From: Planctomycetales bacterium
GTDB taxonomy: Bacteria; Planctomycetota; Planctomycetia; Isosphaerales; Isosphaeraceae
Assembly: GCA_027452145.1 (NCBI GenBank)
Contig: DAIDHB010000287.1
Location: 1-64,000 of the forward strand
Length of the DNA stretch: 64,000 nucleotides
Reading direction: 5' to 3'
Positions 1 through 8,693 of the stretch are shown piece by piece (position 1 is the first letter of the stretch; each line of letters begins with the position of its first letter). A program made the position numbers and the translations under genes. The notes under the pieces were generated by a model. It saw only the letters and a program-made list of their open reading frames with translations, was not told where the DNA came from and did not search any database.

Positions 1-90
1 GAGGCTCCTGCCGAGCCTTCCCTGCAGCTCGGCAGGAGCCTCGCCCTCCCGACGCGATCGGAAAGCATCAGCGGGTTCCTGAATGAGAGC
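1..90. repeat. Right half of a palindromic intergenic repeat (family A)
   Basis: The inner palindrome is GAGGCTCCTGCCGAGC at the window edge, followed by its inverted match. A 24-base block at 28-51 recurs exactly at 7391-7414, 7434-7457 and 8933-8956. Bases 60-89 (a GCATCAGCGGG core, then GAATGAGAG) recur at 8966-8994 with minor changes and in inverted form near 7315. The left half lies outside the window. It looks like a non-coding, mobile (MITE/REP-like) palindrome; no coding potential is seen. Confidence 0.75.
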
Positions 91-96
91 AAGAAC

Positions 97-116
97 CCGG
101 CGACTCACGTCGCCGG
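97..116. repeat. Palindromic repeat (family B) with perfect 8-bp stem
   Basis: CCGGCGAC and GTCGCCGG flank a 4-base loop. The same hairpin, reading as the other strand, occurs at 51370-51389 inside a tandem array. It may act as a transcription terminator or a REP-like element. It directly follows the family A repeat. Confidence 0.6.
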
Positions 117-167
117 TTCGCCCGGTCCGCGGTCCGAGCGATCCGCGCATGCCGGGCCCGAACCAGG

Positions 168-186
168 TGGTGTTCGGCGAGGAGTG
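168..186 (+). repeat. Copy of a 19-bp dispersed repeat (family C)
   Basis: TGGTGTTCGGCGAGGAGTG occurs here and again exactly at 19529-19547, with an inverted exact copy at 19258-19276. It lies just downstream of the stop codon of the DUF1080 gene, which runs toward it. Function is unknown. Confidence 0.6.
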
Positions 187-236
187 TCCTCGTATGACTC
201 CGGCGGGAGCGGGTCATTTATCTTCCGCCGGTCGCC

Positions 237-824
237 CTACCGCTTGACGCGGATGTTCCGGTATTCCACGACGTTGGTCTCGGATTGCAGGGCCAGGGGA
301 CCGTGGCCGGGGATGACGAGGGCGGCCTCGAGCAGCTCGCCGTTGCAGGTGCAGCGGGCCCTGGTGCCGGTGACGACAACCTCGATCGCGTTCCAGTCGC
401 CGTCCTTGTAGTTCCTGAGCATCTTGTACGGGCCGACGCGGGGGTAATCGCGGATCTGGAGCTGGTGCGCGAAGGCCTTGTCCCGCAGGTGCAGGCCGCT
501 ATTCGCATCCCGCGAGGCGCGGAATTCCAGGCGGAGGGTGAAGTCGCCGTCGTACGACTCGACCGTGTCGATCTCGGCCATCCTGGGGGGCCTGTCCTTC
601 GATCCGGTGATGATGAGGACGCCGTCCTTGACCGCGAACCGGCCGTCGTCGGAGGCGGTCTTTCCGGCAAGCTCGGCGGCACCCGACCGCCAGCCGGTGA
701 GGTCCTTCCCGTTGAAGATCGGTTTGAACCCCGGCTCGTCGGCGCGGACGACCGGGAGGACGAACGCCGGGACGAGGAGGGCGAAAATCCTCGTAGCGTC
801 TCGACATCGACGAATCGGATTCAT
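237..824 (-). CDS. Secreted DUF1080 (3-keto-disaccharide hydrolase-like) protein
   Basis: The 195-residue product has a signal peptide (about residues 1-28, cleaved near VRA-DE). One DUF1080/LamG-like beta-sandwich fills the rest and begins with the family's usual FNGKDLTGWR. The start at 824 is chosen because GGAGG lies 9 bases upstream; an upstream ATG at 959 has no such support. DUF1080 domains are very abundant in planctomycetes. They are described as 3-keto-disaccharide hydrolases or carbohydrate-binding modules acting outside the cytoplasm. Here the domain stands alone, so either hydrolysis or simple glycan binding is possible. No pathway genes lie beside it. Confidence 0.85.
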   Translation of the reverse strand: MNPIRRCRDATRIFALLVPAFVLPVVRADEPGFKPIFNGKDLTGWRSGAAELAGKTASDDGRFAVKDGVLIITGSKDRPPRMAEIDTVESYDGDFTLRLEFRASRDANSGLHLRDKAFAHQLQIRDYPRVGPYKMLRNYKDGDWNAIEVVVTGTRARCTCNGELLEAALVIPGHGPLALQSETNVVEYRNIRVKR

Positions 825-1049
825 CACCGGGCCTCCGAAAGGATCGATTCTCGCTCGAACCATCGTTGCAGGCGACCGGCCCGGACGCAAGCGATCAGGA
901 GCGTTGGAGCGCCTGGCGATTGGCTTGCCCACCGGCCGGGGCGTTGAAATGGTGGGCAATTCCCATCCTACAAGACGGCCCTGGAGCCTTCTGGACCAAA
1001 CTCTTCACGCGCCGGCCCCCGGCATTCGCAATCGACCGGAGCCCTTCCC

Positions 1050-1352
1050 TTGAGTGATCGCCCCCCGGACGACCTGATCGCGGGCTATATCCGCGGCTAC
1101 ACCCAGCCCATGCAATGGGTCGGCTGGTGCCTCAACGCGGCAGGCACGCCCGCGGAGAATGCTCTGGCCTCCGTGCTCCACGAACCGGGCGGCGAAGTCC
1201 TACGGGACCTGACGGCCCCCGAGGTCCGCGAGGCGGTCATCCGGGCGGTCCTGGCCAGCGAGGTGCTTCGCGAGATCGTGGGGCCGGAGGTGGAGCGTTT
1301 CCTCGGCTCGCTGGCGGATCGCCTGGGACAGGAAACGCCGGAGGAGCAATGA
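1050..1352 (+). CDS. Small acidic hypothetical protein
   Basis: This 100-residue protein starts with TTG. The start is supported by GGAG at 1038-1041, 8 bases upstream, and no in-frame ATG exists near it. The product is mostly predicted helix, acidic toward the C-terminus, and has no signal peptide or membrane segment. It contains repeated REIVxPEV/LTAPEV-like segments (residues about 53-58 and 75-81), which may be two related helical turns. I do not recognise a family. It is divergent from the DUF1080 gene, so the 225-bp gap probably holds promoters for both. Confidence 0.55.
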   Translation: MSDRPPDDLIAGYIRGYTQPMQWVGWCLNAAGTPAENALASVLHEPGGEVLRDLTAPEVREAVIRAVLASEVLREIVGPEVERFLGSLADRLGQETPEEQ

Positions 1353-1896
1353 TCCAGCGTCGACTTCAACGGACGATCGCCGACCTTGCCCACTGGGGTC
1401 GGCTCCGGCACGATGAGTGTTGACGCGCTGGCGAGCGAGTCCGAGGCCGAGGGCCGGACACTTCGCGCACCTAATGGCCCGGGTTGACGCGCTGGCGAGC
1501 GAGTCCGACGAGTCCGCGGGTCAGGCCATTACCGGGCGAGGATCGCACGGCCGATCAGCGAGGGCCTCGGCCCGCCATCCACGGGATCTCTCCAATGCTC
1601 CAGAAGCCGCGGCGTTTCGGGCTGGGCGACCTTTCATCCTGATCGCCGCCATCGCCGTGGCTTTCGTCGGCATGCGCGACATCATGGCGGACGGAGAGAT
1701 CCTGGATCGACCGCCCTGGCCGCGCGCTGGGGATCACCTGGACCGTGATCTCGATCCTGCCGGCGGTGCCGGCCTGACGGCGTTTCGCCGGCTCCGGCTG
1801 GAGGATTGACTCCGCCCTCCGAGCGGTCCACCATGGCGGCTCGGGACCGCGGCGTGCGGCCCGGTCGAGAGCGGTGGGCGGACGGAGAAACGCACA
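1353..1896. other. Gene-poor stretch with a 26-bp direct repeat
   Basis: No convincing gene is seen. A 26-base sequence beginning GTTGACGCGCTGGCGAGCGA occurs at 1419-1444 and 1483-1508. Each copy sits in a short reading frame starting with ATG and encoding VDALASES, so the pair may be a duplication of a decayed gene's start. A + strand frame continues from the second copy to 1809 with one hydrophobic patch, but it lacks a ribosome binding site and any recognisable domain. Confidence 0.5.
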
Positions 1897-4308
1897 GTGA
1901 GGCGCCGGCAAATCTTCCTCGTGGTCGTTGTTCTCGCAGGATTGGTCCTTGGTCCGGCGGCTCACGCACAACTGCCCTCGGCCGACCCGGCCTCGGTGGG
2001 ATTTGATCCCGAGCGACTCGGTCGGATCGACGGGGCGATCGATCGCGCTATCGATCGCAAGCAGGTAAAAGGCGCGGTCGTGCTGGTCGGCCGCAAGGGG
2101 TCGATCACGTATGCTCGCGCCGCCGGGCAGCGGGCGGTCGTGCCGCGGTCCGAGGCCATGACCCGCGACACGGTCTTTGACATGGCCTCGCTCACCAAGC
2201 CCGTCGCCACGGCGACGTCGATCATGCTCCTGATCGAGGAGGGGAAGCTTCGGCTGGGCGATCGCCTGGGCCGGGTGCTGCCCGAGTTCGACAACCACGG
2301 CAAGGGCGCGATCACGATCGAGGAGCTCCTCCGCCACCGCGCGGGATTGATCCCGGACGACCCGATCGGCGACTACAAGGACGGTGCCGACGCGGCCTGG
2401 AAGCGGCTCGCCGAGATCGACCTGGTGCGTCCGCCCGGCGAGCGGTTTGTCTACTCGGATGTGGGCTTTTTGATCCTCGGCCGGGTCGTCGAGCGGCTGG
2501 GCGGCAAGCCGCTCGACGCGTTCGCCGCCGAGCGGATCTTCGAGCCGCTCGGGATGAAGGATACGCGGTTTCGCCGGATTGGGGACGAATCTCATCCCGC
2601 CGTCCCGGTCGAGCGGATTGCGCCCACTGAGCCCGAGTCTCGCGGCGGGGCGATGCTGCGCGGGGTGGTGCACGACCCGAGGTCGCGGGCACTTGGCGGG
2701 GTCGCCGGCCATGCGGGGCTGTTTGCCACGGCCGACGACCTGGCGGTCTACGCCCAGACACTGCTCGACGGCGGACGCGGGCCGAACGGTCGCCGCATCC
2801 TGTCGCCGCTGGCGGTCCGGGCGATGATCGATCCGGGCCACACGCCGGCGAACGAGCGCCGCGGGCTGGGGTGGGACGTTCAGACGGTTCAGAGCGCCCC
2901 GCGCGGCACGCTGTTCGGTCCGGAGAGCTTCGGCCACACGGGGTTCACCGGCACGAGCCTGTGGATCGATCCCGAGACCTCGACCTTCGTGGTCGTGCTG
3001 ACCAGCCGGCTGCATCCCGACGGCCGCGGCGGGTCGCCCACGGCGCTTCGGTCCGAGGTGGCGACGCTCGCGGCGGCGGCGATCGTGGATGCGTCGCCGC
3101 GTCCGCCGGCCGTTGCGGCCGTTCCTGAGGCTCGGCCTGCACAGGGCCGCGCCGACGCCGCGCGCCCGGGCTCGCCGCTCAACACCAAATGCGGCATCGA
3201 CGTGCTGGTCGAGCAGGGGTTCCGGCCGTTGCGGGGGAAGCGGGTGGCGCTGGTGACCAATCACACCGGACGGACGCGCGGCGGGGCCTCGACGATCGAC
3301 GTGTTGTACCGCGCGCCCGACGTGAAGCTCGTGAAGCTGTTCAGCCCCGAGCACGGCATCCGCGGCGAGGTCGACGCGGCGGTGCCCGACAGCGTCGACG
3401 CGGCGACCGGCCTGCCGGTGGTCAGCCTCTACGGCAAGACCCGCAAGCCGAGCCTGAAGGACCTCGAGGATGTCGACATCCTCCTGTTCGACATCCAGGA
3501 CATCGGCGCGCGGTTTTATACCTACATCTCGACGCTCGGCCTGGTGCTCGAGGCAGCGCGCGAGGCGAACAAAACCCTGATCGTGCTCGATCGGCCCAAC
3601 GCGATCGGCGGGCGAGCCGTCGCGGGCCCGCTGCGCGACGACGAGTTCGCCTCGTTCATCGCCTATCACCGGCTGCCGGTGCGGCACGGGATGACCCTCG
3701 GCGAGCTGGCGCGGCTGTACAATGCCGAGCGCAAGATCGGCGCCTCGCTCGAGGTCATCGCCTGCACCGGCTGGTCGCGGGACGACCTCTACGACCGCAC
3801 GGGGCTTGTCTGGGTGAATCCGTCGCCCAACATGCGGAGCCTCACCGAGGCGCTCATTTACCCCGGCGTGGGGCTGCTCGAGGCGACCAACCTGGCCACC
3901 GGCCGCGGGACGGATACGCCGTTTGAGCGCGTGGGGGCGCCGTGGATCGACCCGCAGCCGTGGGCCGCGGCGCTCAACGCGGCGAACGTGCCGGGGACGC
4001 GGTTCATCCCGATCTACTTCACGCCCACGCAGCGCCAGTACGCCGGCGCGCGGTGCGGCGGGGTCCTGATCACGGTGACCGACTGGACGCGGTTCGACCC
4101 GCTCCGCCTGGGCATCACGATGGCCGTGACGCTCCGGGCCCGGTATCCGCGCGAGTGGAAGCCGGAGGGATTGCTCCGCCTGCTCGCCGACCGGGCGACG
4201 TATGAAGATATTCTCGCCGGAAAGTCGGTGGACGCCATCATGGGCCGCTGGGCCCCGGAGCTGGAGGAGTTCCGCAAGGTCCGCGAGCGGTATTTGATCT
4301 ACCGGTAG
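1897..4308 (+). CDS. Fusion of a beta-lactamase-family amidase (AmiE-like) and exo-beta-N-acetylmuramidase NamZ (DUF1343)
   Basis: The 803-residue protein starts with GTG; GGAG lies about 9 bases upstream. A signal peptide (residues 1-24, ending AHA) suggests export. Residues 30-395 are a class C beta-lactamase/serine hydrolase fold with SLTK (98-101), YSD (186-188) and HTG (347-349). Residues about 430-803 match DUF1343/NamZ (GH171), starting GIDVLVEQGF and including the ALVTNHTGRT and FSPEHGIRGE motifs. In Bacillus subtilis separate genes for NamZ (ybbC) and AmiE (ybbE) act together in peptidoglycan turnover, with NagZ. This fusion suggests one exported enzyme that trims muropeptides. The nagZ and murQ partners are not in the window. 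The gene converges on the next one with a shared stop palindrome. Confidence 0.88.
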   Translation: MRRRQIFLVVVVLAGLVLGPAAHAQLPSADPASVGFDPERLGRIDGAIDRAIDRKQVKGAVVLVGRKGSITYARAAGQRAVVPRSEAMTRDTVFDMASLTKPVATATSIMLLIEEGKLRLGDRLGRVLPEFDNHGKGAITIEELLRHRAGLIPDDPIGDYKDGADAAWKRLAEIDLVRPPGERFVYSDVGFLILGRVVERLGGKPLDAFAAERIFEPLGMKDTRFRRIGDESHPAVPVERIAPTEPESRGGAMLRGVVHDPRSRALGGVAGHAGLFATADDLAVYAQTLLDGGRGPNGRRILSPLAVRAMIDPGHTPANERRGLGWDVQTVQSAPRGTLFGPESFGHTGFTGTSLWIDPETSTFVVVLTSRLHPDGRGGSPTALRSEVATLAAAAIVDASPRPPAVAAVPEARPAQGRADAARPGSPLNTKCGIDVLVEQGFRPLRGKRVALVTNHTGRTRGGASTIDVLYRAPDVKLVKLFSPEHGIRGEVDAAVPDSVDAATGLPVVSLYGKTRKPSLKDLEDVDILLFDIQDIGARFYTYISTLGLVLEAAREANKTLIVLDRPNAIGGRAVAGPLRDDEFASFIAYHRLPVRHGMTLGELARLYNAERKIGASLEVIACTGWSRDDLYDRTGLVWVNPSPNMRSLTEALIYPGVGLLEATNLATGRGTDTPFERVGAPWIDPQPWAAALNAANVPGTRFIPIYFTPTQRQYAGARCGGVLITVTDWTRFDPLRLGITMAVTLRARYPREWKPEGLLRLLADRATYEDILAGKSVDAIMGRWAPELEEFRKVRERYLIYR

Positions 4309-5081
4309 CTCAGGGCCGAGCGGCGGTGCCGCGGGCCGGTTGCGAGCGGGGGCGGGTCGTTGTGGCCGTCGGGCGAGGCGTAGTCGTTCTTGACCCAGTC
4401 GCGGAACCGCTCGGGCGTGTGGGACAGGCCCTTCTCGGCGAGCCAGGCCGCGTATTCGCGCAGGGGCTCGTGGAGGTGTTCGGGGCCGCCGATCGGGACG
4501 TGCAGGTGCTCGATCGTGAACGAGTCCTCGGCCTCCTCGGGCGGCACGCCGCGCCGGACCATCCGGTAGATGGCCGAGGCCAGGCCCGTCCGGTCGGCGC
4601 CGCTCTTGCAGTGGATCAGGAGCGGATAGGGGCAGGATTGCAGGGTGTCGATCAGCGAAAGGAGCTCGGCCCGGCCGGGGCGTCGCGTCGCGGCGAGGGG
4701 CAGGTCGTAGAACGCGACGCCGGCGTCGCGCGCCGCCTTGACCTCGGCGCCATACCACCAGTCGGACGGTCCGCCGCCGCGGAGGTTGAGGATCGAGCGC
4801 AGGTGGTACTCGCGAATCCAGCCCGGCAGGGCGGTGGTCGGCTGGGCCGAGCGAACCACCAGGCCGGGGTCGACGATGCCGAGGTTCCCCTGGAGCCAGG
4901 GGCGGCGGAGGACCCAGCCCGTCGAGCCGGCCAGCACGACCGTCAGCACCAGCACCACCCGCAAGATCGCCCGGCGCCGCCGCGTGCGCGGGACGGGAAG
5001 GGTACGATCGCGTCCGCGGGCGGACTCGAGATCGCGTCGCTGGATCGCTGTGGTTCGGTTGGCGAGCAATGTTGAAGCCAC
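4299..5081 (-). CDS. Membrane-anchored protein tyrosine phosphatase-like protein
   Basis: The product is 260 residues from a GTG start at 5081, chosen because AAGGA lies 9 bases upstream. An ATG at 5186 would add 35 low-complexity residues without a good ribosome site. A basic N-terminus is followed by one membrane segment (about residues 37-57). The rest is a dual-specificity/tyrosine phosphatase fold with the P-loop HCKSGADRTG (C-x5-R) and a plausible general acid in the DLPLAATRR loop. Proteins of this type remove phosphate from tyrosine or other phosphomonoesters; the substrate is unknown. The N-terminal anchor suggests the catalytic domain sits at the membrane. The gene overlaps the stop of the facing gene by 10 bp. 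Confidence 0.8.
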   Translation of the reverse strand: MASTLLANRTTAIQRRDLESARGRDRTLPVPRTRRRRAILRVVLVLTVVLAGSTGWVLRRPWLQGNLGIVDPGLVVRSAQPTTALPGWIREYHLRSILNLRGGGPSDWWYGAEVKAARDAGVAFYDLPLAATRRPGRAELLSLIDTLQSCPYPLLIHCKSGADRTGLASAIYRMVRRGVPPEEAEDSFTIEHLHVPIGGPEHLHEPLREYAAWLAEKGLSHTPERFRDWVKNDYASPDGHNDPPPLATGPRHRRSALSYR

Positions 5082-5327
5082 GCGTGAATGTCCTTTCGGC
5101 TGGGTCCGCCGAGCAAACCAAAAAACTCGGGAATCGTCCAGCCCACCCGGATCGCCTGATCCCGGCGGAGGCCCGCCGGATGTCATGGAGTCATCGGCGC
5201 GGGGGCGCCGGGATCTGGAATGCCCGAACAATCGGAACCCCCCGTGGATCGGCCCCGGCCTGGGTGGGGACCGGCCGTCGTGGGGACGCGGTGCCCGCCC
5301 TCATCGGGTGGTGGTTCGAAATGCAAA

Positions 5328-5367
5328 CGGCCGGCCCCCCTTCCGCGATGGGAAAGGGGGCCGGCCG
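5328..5367 (-). terminator. Long GC-rich hairpin downstream of the export lipoprotein gene
   Basis: Arms at 5328-5344 and 5351-5367 pair at 16 of 17 positions around a 6-base loop. The hairpin lies about 135 bases past the stop of the Wza-like gene and upstream of the phosphatase gene. No T tract follows on either strand, so it would be a non-canonical terminator or an mRNA 3' stabiliser. It could equally be a dispersed repeat. Confidence 0.5.
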
Positions 5368-5502
5368 GTCGGGGATGAGGATGTCGGTGCGGATGGGGTC
5401 GGCTGGCCGTCCGGGTCGGGTCAAGGCGGCCGCCGGGCGGCCCTCGCCTCGCCGCGAGTGCGGGCAGAGGGCCGGTCGGACTCGGTTCCGTTCAGGCGAG
5501 GC

Positions 5503-6444
5503 TTACCGGGCCCCTGGCTCCAGCGGGAGCTGCGGCGGGATGCGGGTCGTGCCCGTCCCGGCGCCGCCGAGGCCTCCCCCCACGGGCATCCTCAGGAATT
5601 GCAGGTAGCGGATGAAGAAGGTCGTCTGCAATCCCGACCCGACGACTGCCTGGTAGGGGGCAACCAGCCGGTCGAGGAACACGGTGAACCGGACGATCGG
5701 GTCGCGGTGCACCACGATGCGGTCGCCGGGGAGCAACTGGTAGTTGGTCGTCGGATCGCCGCCGTTGGTGATCGCCGACAGGTTCACCGGCAGCCGCTGC
5801 TCGCAGCAGGCGCCCGGCGGTGCCGGCCGGATCAACTGGATATTCTGGGGCGCGGCCGTCGGCAGCAACCCGCCGGCCAGCTCGAGCGCGTCGAGCACCG
5901 TGTCATTCCCGGTGATCGGCAGCTTGCCCGGGATCAGCACGTCGCCGAGGATATAGAATCCCTTGCTGTTGTACGCCGTCACGTCCACGAAGACGCGGTC
6001 GGTGTCCTTGGGATCCTTGAAAAGGATCTCGCCGTTCTTGTCGCGCTTGAGCTCGCCGGTCTCGAATTCGCGCTCGACCAGGCCGAGGACCTCGTCGTTG
6101 ATGTACTTCCTCAGGTGCAGGACGATCTTTTCCTTGACCTCGGGGATGGTGAGCCCGGCGACGTAGACCTCGCCGTAGAAGCCCAGCGAGATCTTGCCGT
6201 CGGGCCGGACCAGGCGTTCGCCCGAGATCGGCCGGCCCGGCAGGGCCTCGAGGACCTCGACGACCATCAGGTCGGGCGGCTCGACGATGTAGTCGGGCAT
6301 GCTGACCTTCTGGAACTCGCGGGGTATGTTGCTGGCGGCGATCTTCTCCTCGGGCGTCCGGACCGTCTGGCACCCGCAGGCGCCGAAGAGCACGGCCACG
6401 AGCAGCCAGCCGGCCCGTCGGTGGTTCTTTGTCGCGTGATTCAT
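5503..6444 (-). CDS. Polysaccharide export lipoprotein (Wza-like, SLBB domain)
   Basis: The product is 313 residues. The start at 6444 is fixed by GGAGG 9 bases upstream; an ATG at 6453 directly abuts that site and is less likely. The N-terminus is a lipoprotein-type signal (hydrophobic stretch, then FGACGC). It is followed by a Poly_export domain (YIVEPPDLMVVEV, then PDGKISLGFYGEV and GLTIPEVKEKI) and an SLBB-like domain (GFYILGDVLIPGKLPITGNDT). Such proteins form or gate outer-membrane channels for capsule or exopolysaccharide. An insert of charged residues (RDKNGEILFKDPKD) is common in planctomycete members. No Wzc, Wzx or glycosyltransferase gene is adjacent, so it is an isolated export gene here. 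Confidence 0.87.
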   Translation of the reverse strand: MNHATKNHRRAGWLLVAVLFGACGCQTVRTPEEKIAASNIPREFQKVSMPDYIVEPPDLMVVEVLEALPGRPISGERLVRPDGKISLGFYGEVYVAGLTIPEVKEKIVLHLRKYINDEVLGLVEREFETGELKRDKNGEILFKDPKDTDRVFVDVTAYNSKGFYILGDVLIPGKLPITGNDTVLDALELAGGLLPTAAPQNIQLIRPAPPGACCEQRLPVNLSAITNGGDPTTNYQLLPGDRIVVHRDPIVRFTVFLDRLVAPYQAVVGSGLQTTFFIRYLQFLRMPVGGGLGGAGTGTTRIPPQLPLEPGAR

Positions 6445-6696
6445 CCGAAACATCCTCCCGGCACTCCGACATCGGCCGAACAGACACCCGGGGAGGCGAA
6501 CGACTCCATCCACCCGGGACGTGTGCCGACAGTCCCCTGTCCCCGAGCACCCGCCGGATCCCCGTCGGGACGACTCGGCTGCTAGACCTTGACCGCCGAC
6601 CCGCTCGGTGCCAGATCGGTCTTGACAGGAGATACAATCGGCACAATCGCTCGCTTGCTCAAATCGAAAACAGGCCGGATTCCCGGCAAGGGCCGA

Positions 6697-7302
6697 TCAG
6701 GGGAAGAACCGAGTCTGCCGGTTGAAGTAACCCTGGGGGTAAGACGGTCGGGCAGTCCTCCGGTTGAAATAGCGCGACGCCAGCCCGCCCGGCCGCGAGA
6801 CGCCCCGCCGCATCAGGGCCGGGGTCGGCCGCCCCGGCGTCTCGTCGGGCGTGCTGCTCGCCGGCCTCGCCATCGGCCGCACGGCGTTCGGCATGCCCGA
6901 GGCGCTTCGCCCGGTCCCCTGAGTCGCCAGCATCATCATGCCGAGCTGGTTCGTGCCCACCCCCATCGCGTTCATCTGCGACCCGAGCGACGTCGAGCCC
7001 GTCGAGCCGACCGGCGCCGTCGCCTGCATCATGCTGCTGTAGAGGAACGGCGTTGCGAACGGACTGCTCATCAGGCCGGTGCTGGGCGTCATGGTCCCCG
7101 CCGCCGGATCGCCGGCCGTGCTCGGGACCGTCGGCGAGAAGAGCGGCAGCGCCGGCCCGGCCAGCACGCTCGGCGCTCCCGCCGCGCCCGAGGCCCCGAT
7201 GGCCGCCGCCCCGTTCCCCAGACTCTGGGCCGATGCCTCCTGTCCCCCCAGCCAGCAACCCGCGCAGGCTGTCACCGCCAGGATCCATTGCAACGGCTTC
7301 AT
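6697..7302 (-). CDS. Secreted low-complexity hypothetical protein
   Basis: This 201-residue protein has its start fixed by GGAGG 5 bases upstream of the ATG at 7302. It has a signal peptide (about residues 1-25, ending ASA). The mature part is rich in Ala, Gly, Ser, Thr, Pro and Met, with no domain that I recognise. The C-terminus is distinct, with two copies of a YFNR(R/Q)T motif (RYFNRRTAR and GYFNRQTRFF). It lies divergent from another secreted hypothetical, and both may be envelope or matrix components. The reading frame extends upstream to 7788, but that part covers intergenic repeats and is not considered coding. Confidence 0.6.
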   Translation of the reverse strand: MKPLQWILAVTACAGCWLGGQEASAQSLGNGAAAIGASGAAGAPSVLAGPALPLFSPTVPSTAGDPAAGTMTPSTGLMSSPFATPFLYSSMMQATAPVGSTGSTSLGSQMNAMGVGTNQLGMMMLATQGTGRSASGMPNAVRPMARPASSTPDETPGRPTPALMRRGVSRPGGLASRYFNRRTARPSYPQGYFNRQTRFFP

Positions 7303-7772
7303 GCTCGCCTCCGTTCTCTCATTCATGAGTCCGCTGATGCCTTCCGGTCGGCTCGGGAGGGCGAGCCTCCCGGCGAGCCGTGAGGGAAGGCTCGGCAGGA
7401 GCCTCGCCCTCCCGGCGAGCCGTTGAGGCAAGACTCGGCAGGAGCCTCGCCCTCCCGGGAACCAGACCGCATCAGCAGGTTCGTGTATCAGGCCGCGATC
7501 GTACGGAGCCCGTACTGTTCGGGCTGAACCGTTATCTTCTTCCTTTCGACCCCCCAGATCGGCTGTCGCCAGAAAAATCGCCACAATCCGCGAGTACCTC
7601 AAATCCGTCATTTGCGCAAAACCCGGATAATCCCTGCTTTCTCTAGATTCGCTGGAGTGAGGCCCCCGGGGCCTCCGATCGTAGGGGACAGGCTCGTGAC
7701 AGGAGGGTGGGACTGCCTCCGCCCAGGAGAATTCGGAGGCCAACCAGTCAACCGCGAGCGGACGAGGCGAGG
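7303..7772. promoter_or_regulatory. Divergent intergenic region between two secreted-protein genes
   Basis: The 470 bases must hold promoters for both flanking genes. The left third is a family A repeat (7315-7491). The remaining part, about 7500-7700, is clearly more A+T-rich than the surrounding genes, as expected for promoters, but I could not assign a convincing -35/-10 pair. Confidence 0.45.
7315..7491. repeat. Full-length palindromic intergenic repeat (family A) with a duplicated core
   Basis: The outer left arm (CTCATTCATGAG, then CCGCTGATGC) is the inverted form of the right arm seen at 60-89. The inner core contains two exact copies of a 24-base block (7391-7414, 7434-7457), and a 28-base block at 7353-7380 recurs exactly at 27952-27979. 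The right arm is degenerate (GCATCAGC, then GGTTCGTG). The element has no coding capacity. Confidence 0.7.
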
Positions 7773-8693
7773 ATGCGAACAAACTCACGGATGATGACCC
7801 GCGCGCTGACGCTGGTCGTGCTGACCGGGGCCGTCGGGTTCGCGGAGCGAGCTCAGGCCCAGCAGACCGGGCTGTTCCCCCTGGCGCCGATCCGACGGCA
7901 GCGCGTGCCGTGCGACCAGGAAGATCCGACGTACAAGGTCTACAAGCAGCAGTACTTCGGCTATCATCCGACTTGCTGGCGGACCTTCCCCGAGGGCTGG
8001 GGCTGCCCCAGCGCCCAGAGGCCGGACGTCGAGAAGTCCAGGAAGGAGATCAAGCCGGGGAATAATCCCGAGCTGGGCGGGGACCTGGAGGAGGGCATGG
8101 GGCCCGAGCGGAACCCGCAGTTGGAGCGGCGTCCCGAGCGGGCGGGTGTCCCTGAGGGGGATCCGTTCGAGGAGGGCCCCGGCGCGGGCGCTCCGAACGT
8201 CGCCCCATTGCCCGGTCGCGGCAATGCGGCCCCCGGTCGGACCACTCCGGCGCCCGGGCGGGCCAATCCGCGGGAGGGCGCGTCTCCCTTCGATGATCTC
8301 AACCGCCCCAACGCCATGTCGCGGCCCCGCGGCGGCAGGGGCGGGGCGATGCCGGCGGCTCCGGCCGACGAGGCCCCCGAGCTGTCCGCCCCGGCCACGC
8401 CCGCCCAGGGGTCGGCGTCTCGCTCGCGGCCGCGGACGCTCGACGCCGACGGCCAGCTCGCGGCGAACACCGACGATCGGCCGACCCTCGGCCTGCCCGA
8501 GGACGAGGCCCCGGCCGAGACTGCTGGCGATTCCGTCGGCGACACGCAGGCCAGTTCGCTGGGCTCGTACTCGAGCGCCAACCCCTACCCCGGCAACTCG
8601 GCCGCCGCGACCCCCGCGCCGGCCGCCCAGCCCCGCCGCCGGCTCTTCGGCAACCTGTTCAGCGGCCTCGGCTCGAGCTGGACCCGCCGTTGA
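7773..8693 (+). CDS. Secreted planctomycete-type protein with GYHPTCW motif
   Basis: This 306-residue protein uses the ATG at 7773 with a GAGG site a few bases upstream; an ATG at 7791 is the alternative. It has a signal peptide (about residues 1-31, ending AQA). A short conserved block at about residues 35-75 (CDQEDPTYKVY, then YFGYHPTCWRTFPEGWGCP) is a motif I have seen in many planctomycete secreted proteins. The remainder is a long Pro/Gly/Ala/Arg-rich disordered tail ending in the conserved-looking RRRLFGNLFSG. The function of this family is unknown. The paired cysteines suggest an extracytoplasmic location. Confidence 0.7.
   Translation: MRTNSRMMTRALTLVVLTGAVGFAERAQAQQTGLFPLAPIRRQRVPCDQEDPTYKVYKQQYFGYHPTCWRTFPEGWGCPSAQRPDVEKSRKEIKPGNNPELGGDLEEGMGPERNPQLERRPERAGVPEGDPFEEGPGAGAPNVAPLPGRGNAAPGRTTPAPGRANPREGASPFDDLNRPNAMSRPRGGRGGAMPAAPADEAPELSAPATPAQGSASRSRPRTLDADGQLAANTDDRPTLGLPEDEAPAETAGDSVGDTQASSLGSYSSANPYPGNSAAATPAPAAQPRRRLFGNLFSGLGSSWTRR

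Noticed and set aside
1417-1809. 130-codon + strand frame in the gene-poor stretch
   Set aside because: It has no ribosome site and its start lies inside a direct repeat. Apart from one hydrophobic patch it has no domain-like feature.
1555-5121. Very long - strand open frame opposite the NamZ fusion gene
   Set aside because: It has no recognisable domain and Arg/Pro/Ala-rich composition, and is explained by codon bias of the + strand gene. The NamZ reading is supported by clear motifs and a ribosome site.
6622-6638. TTGACA with a nearby TACAAT on the + strand
   Set aside because: The two elements are only 5 bases apart, far from the needed 16-18, and no + strand gene follows. Both adjacent genes are on the - strand.
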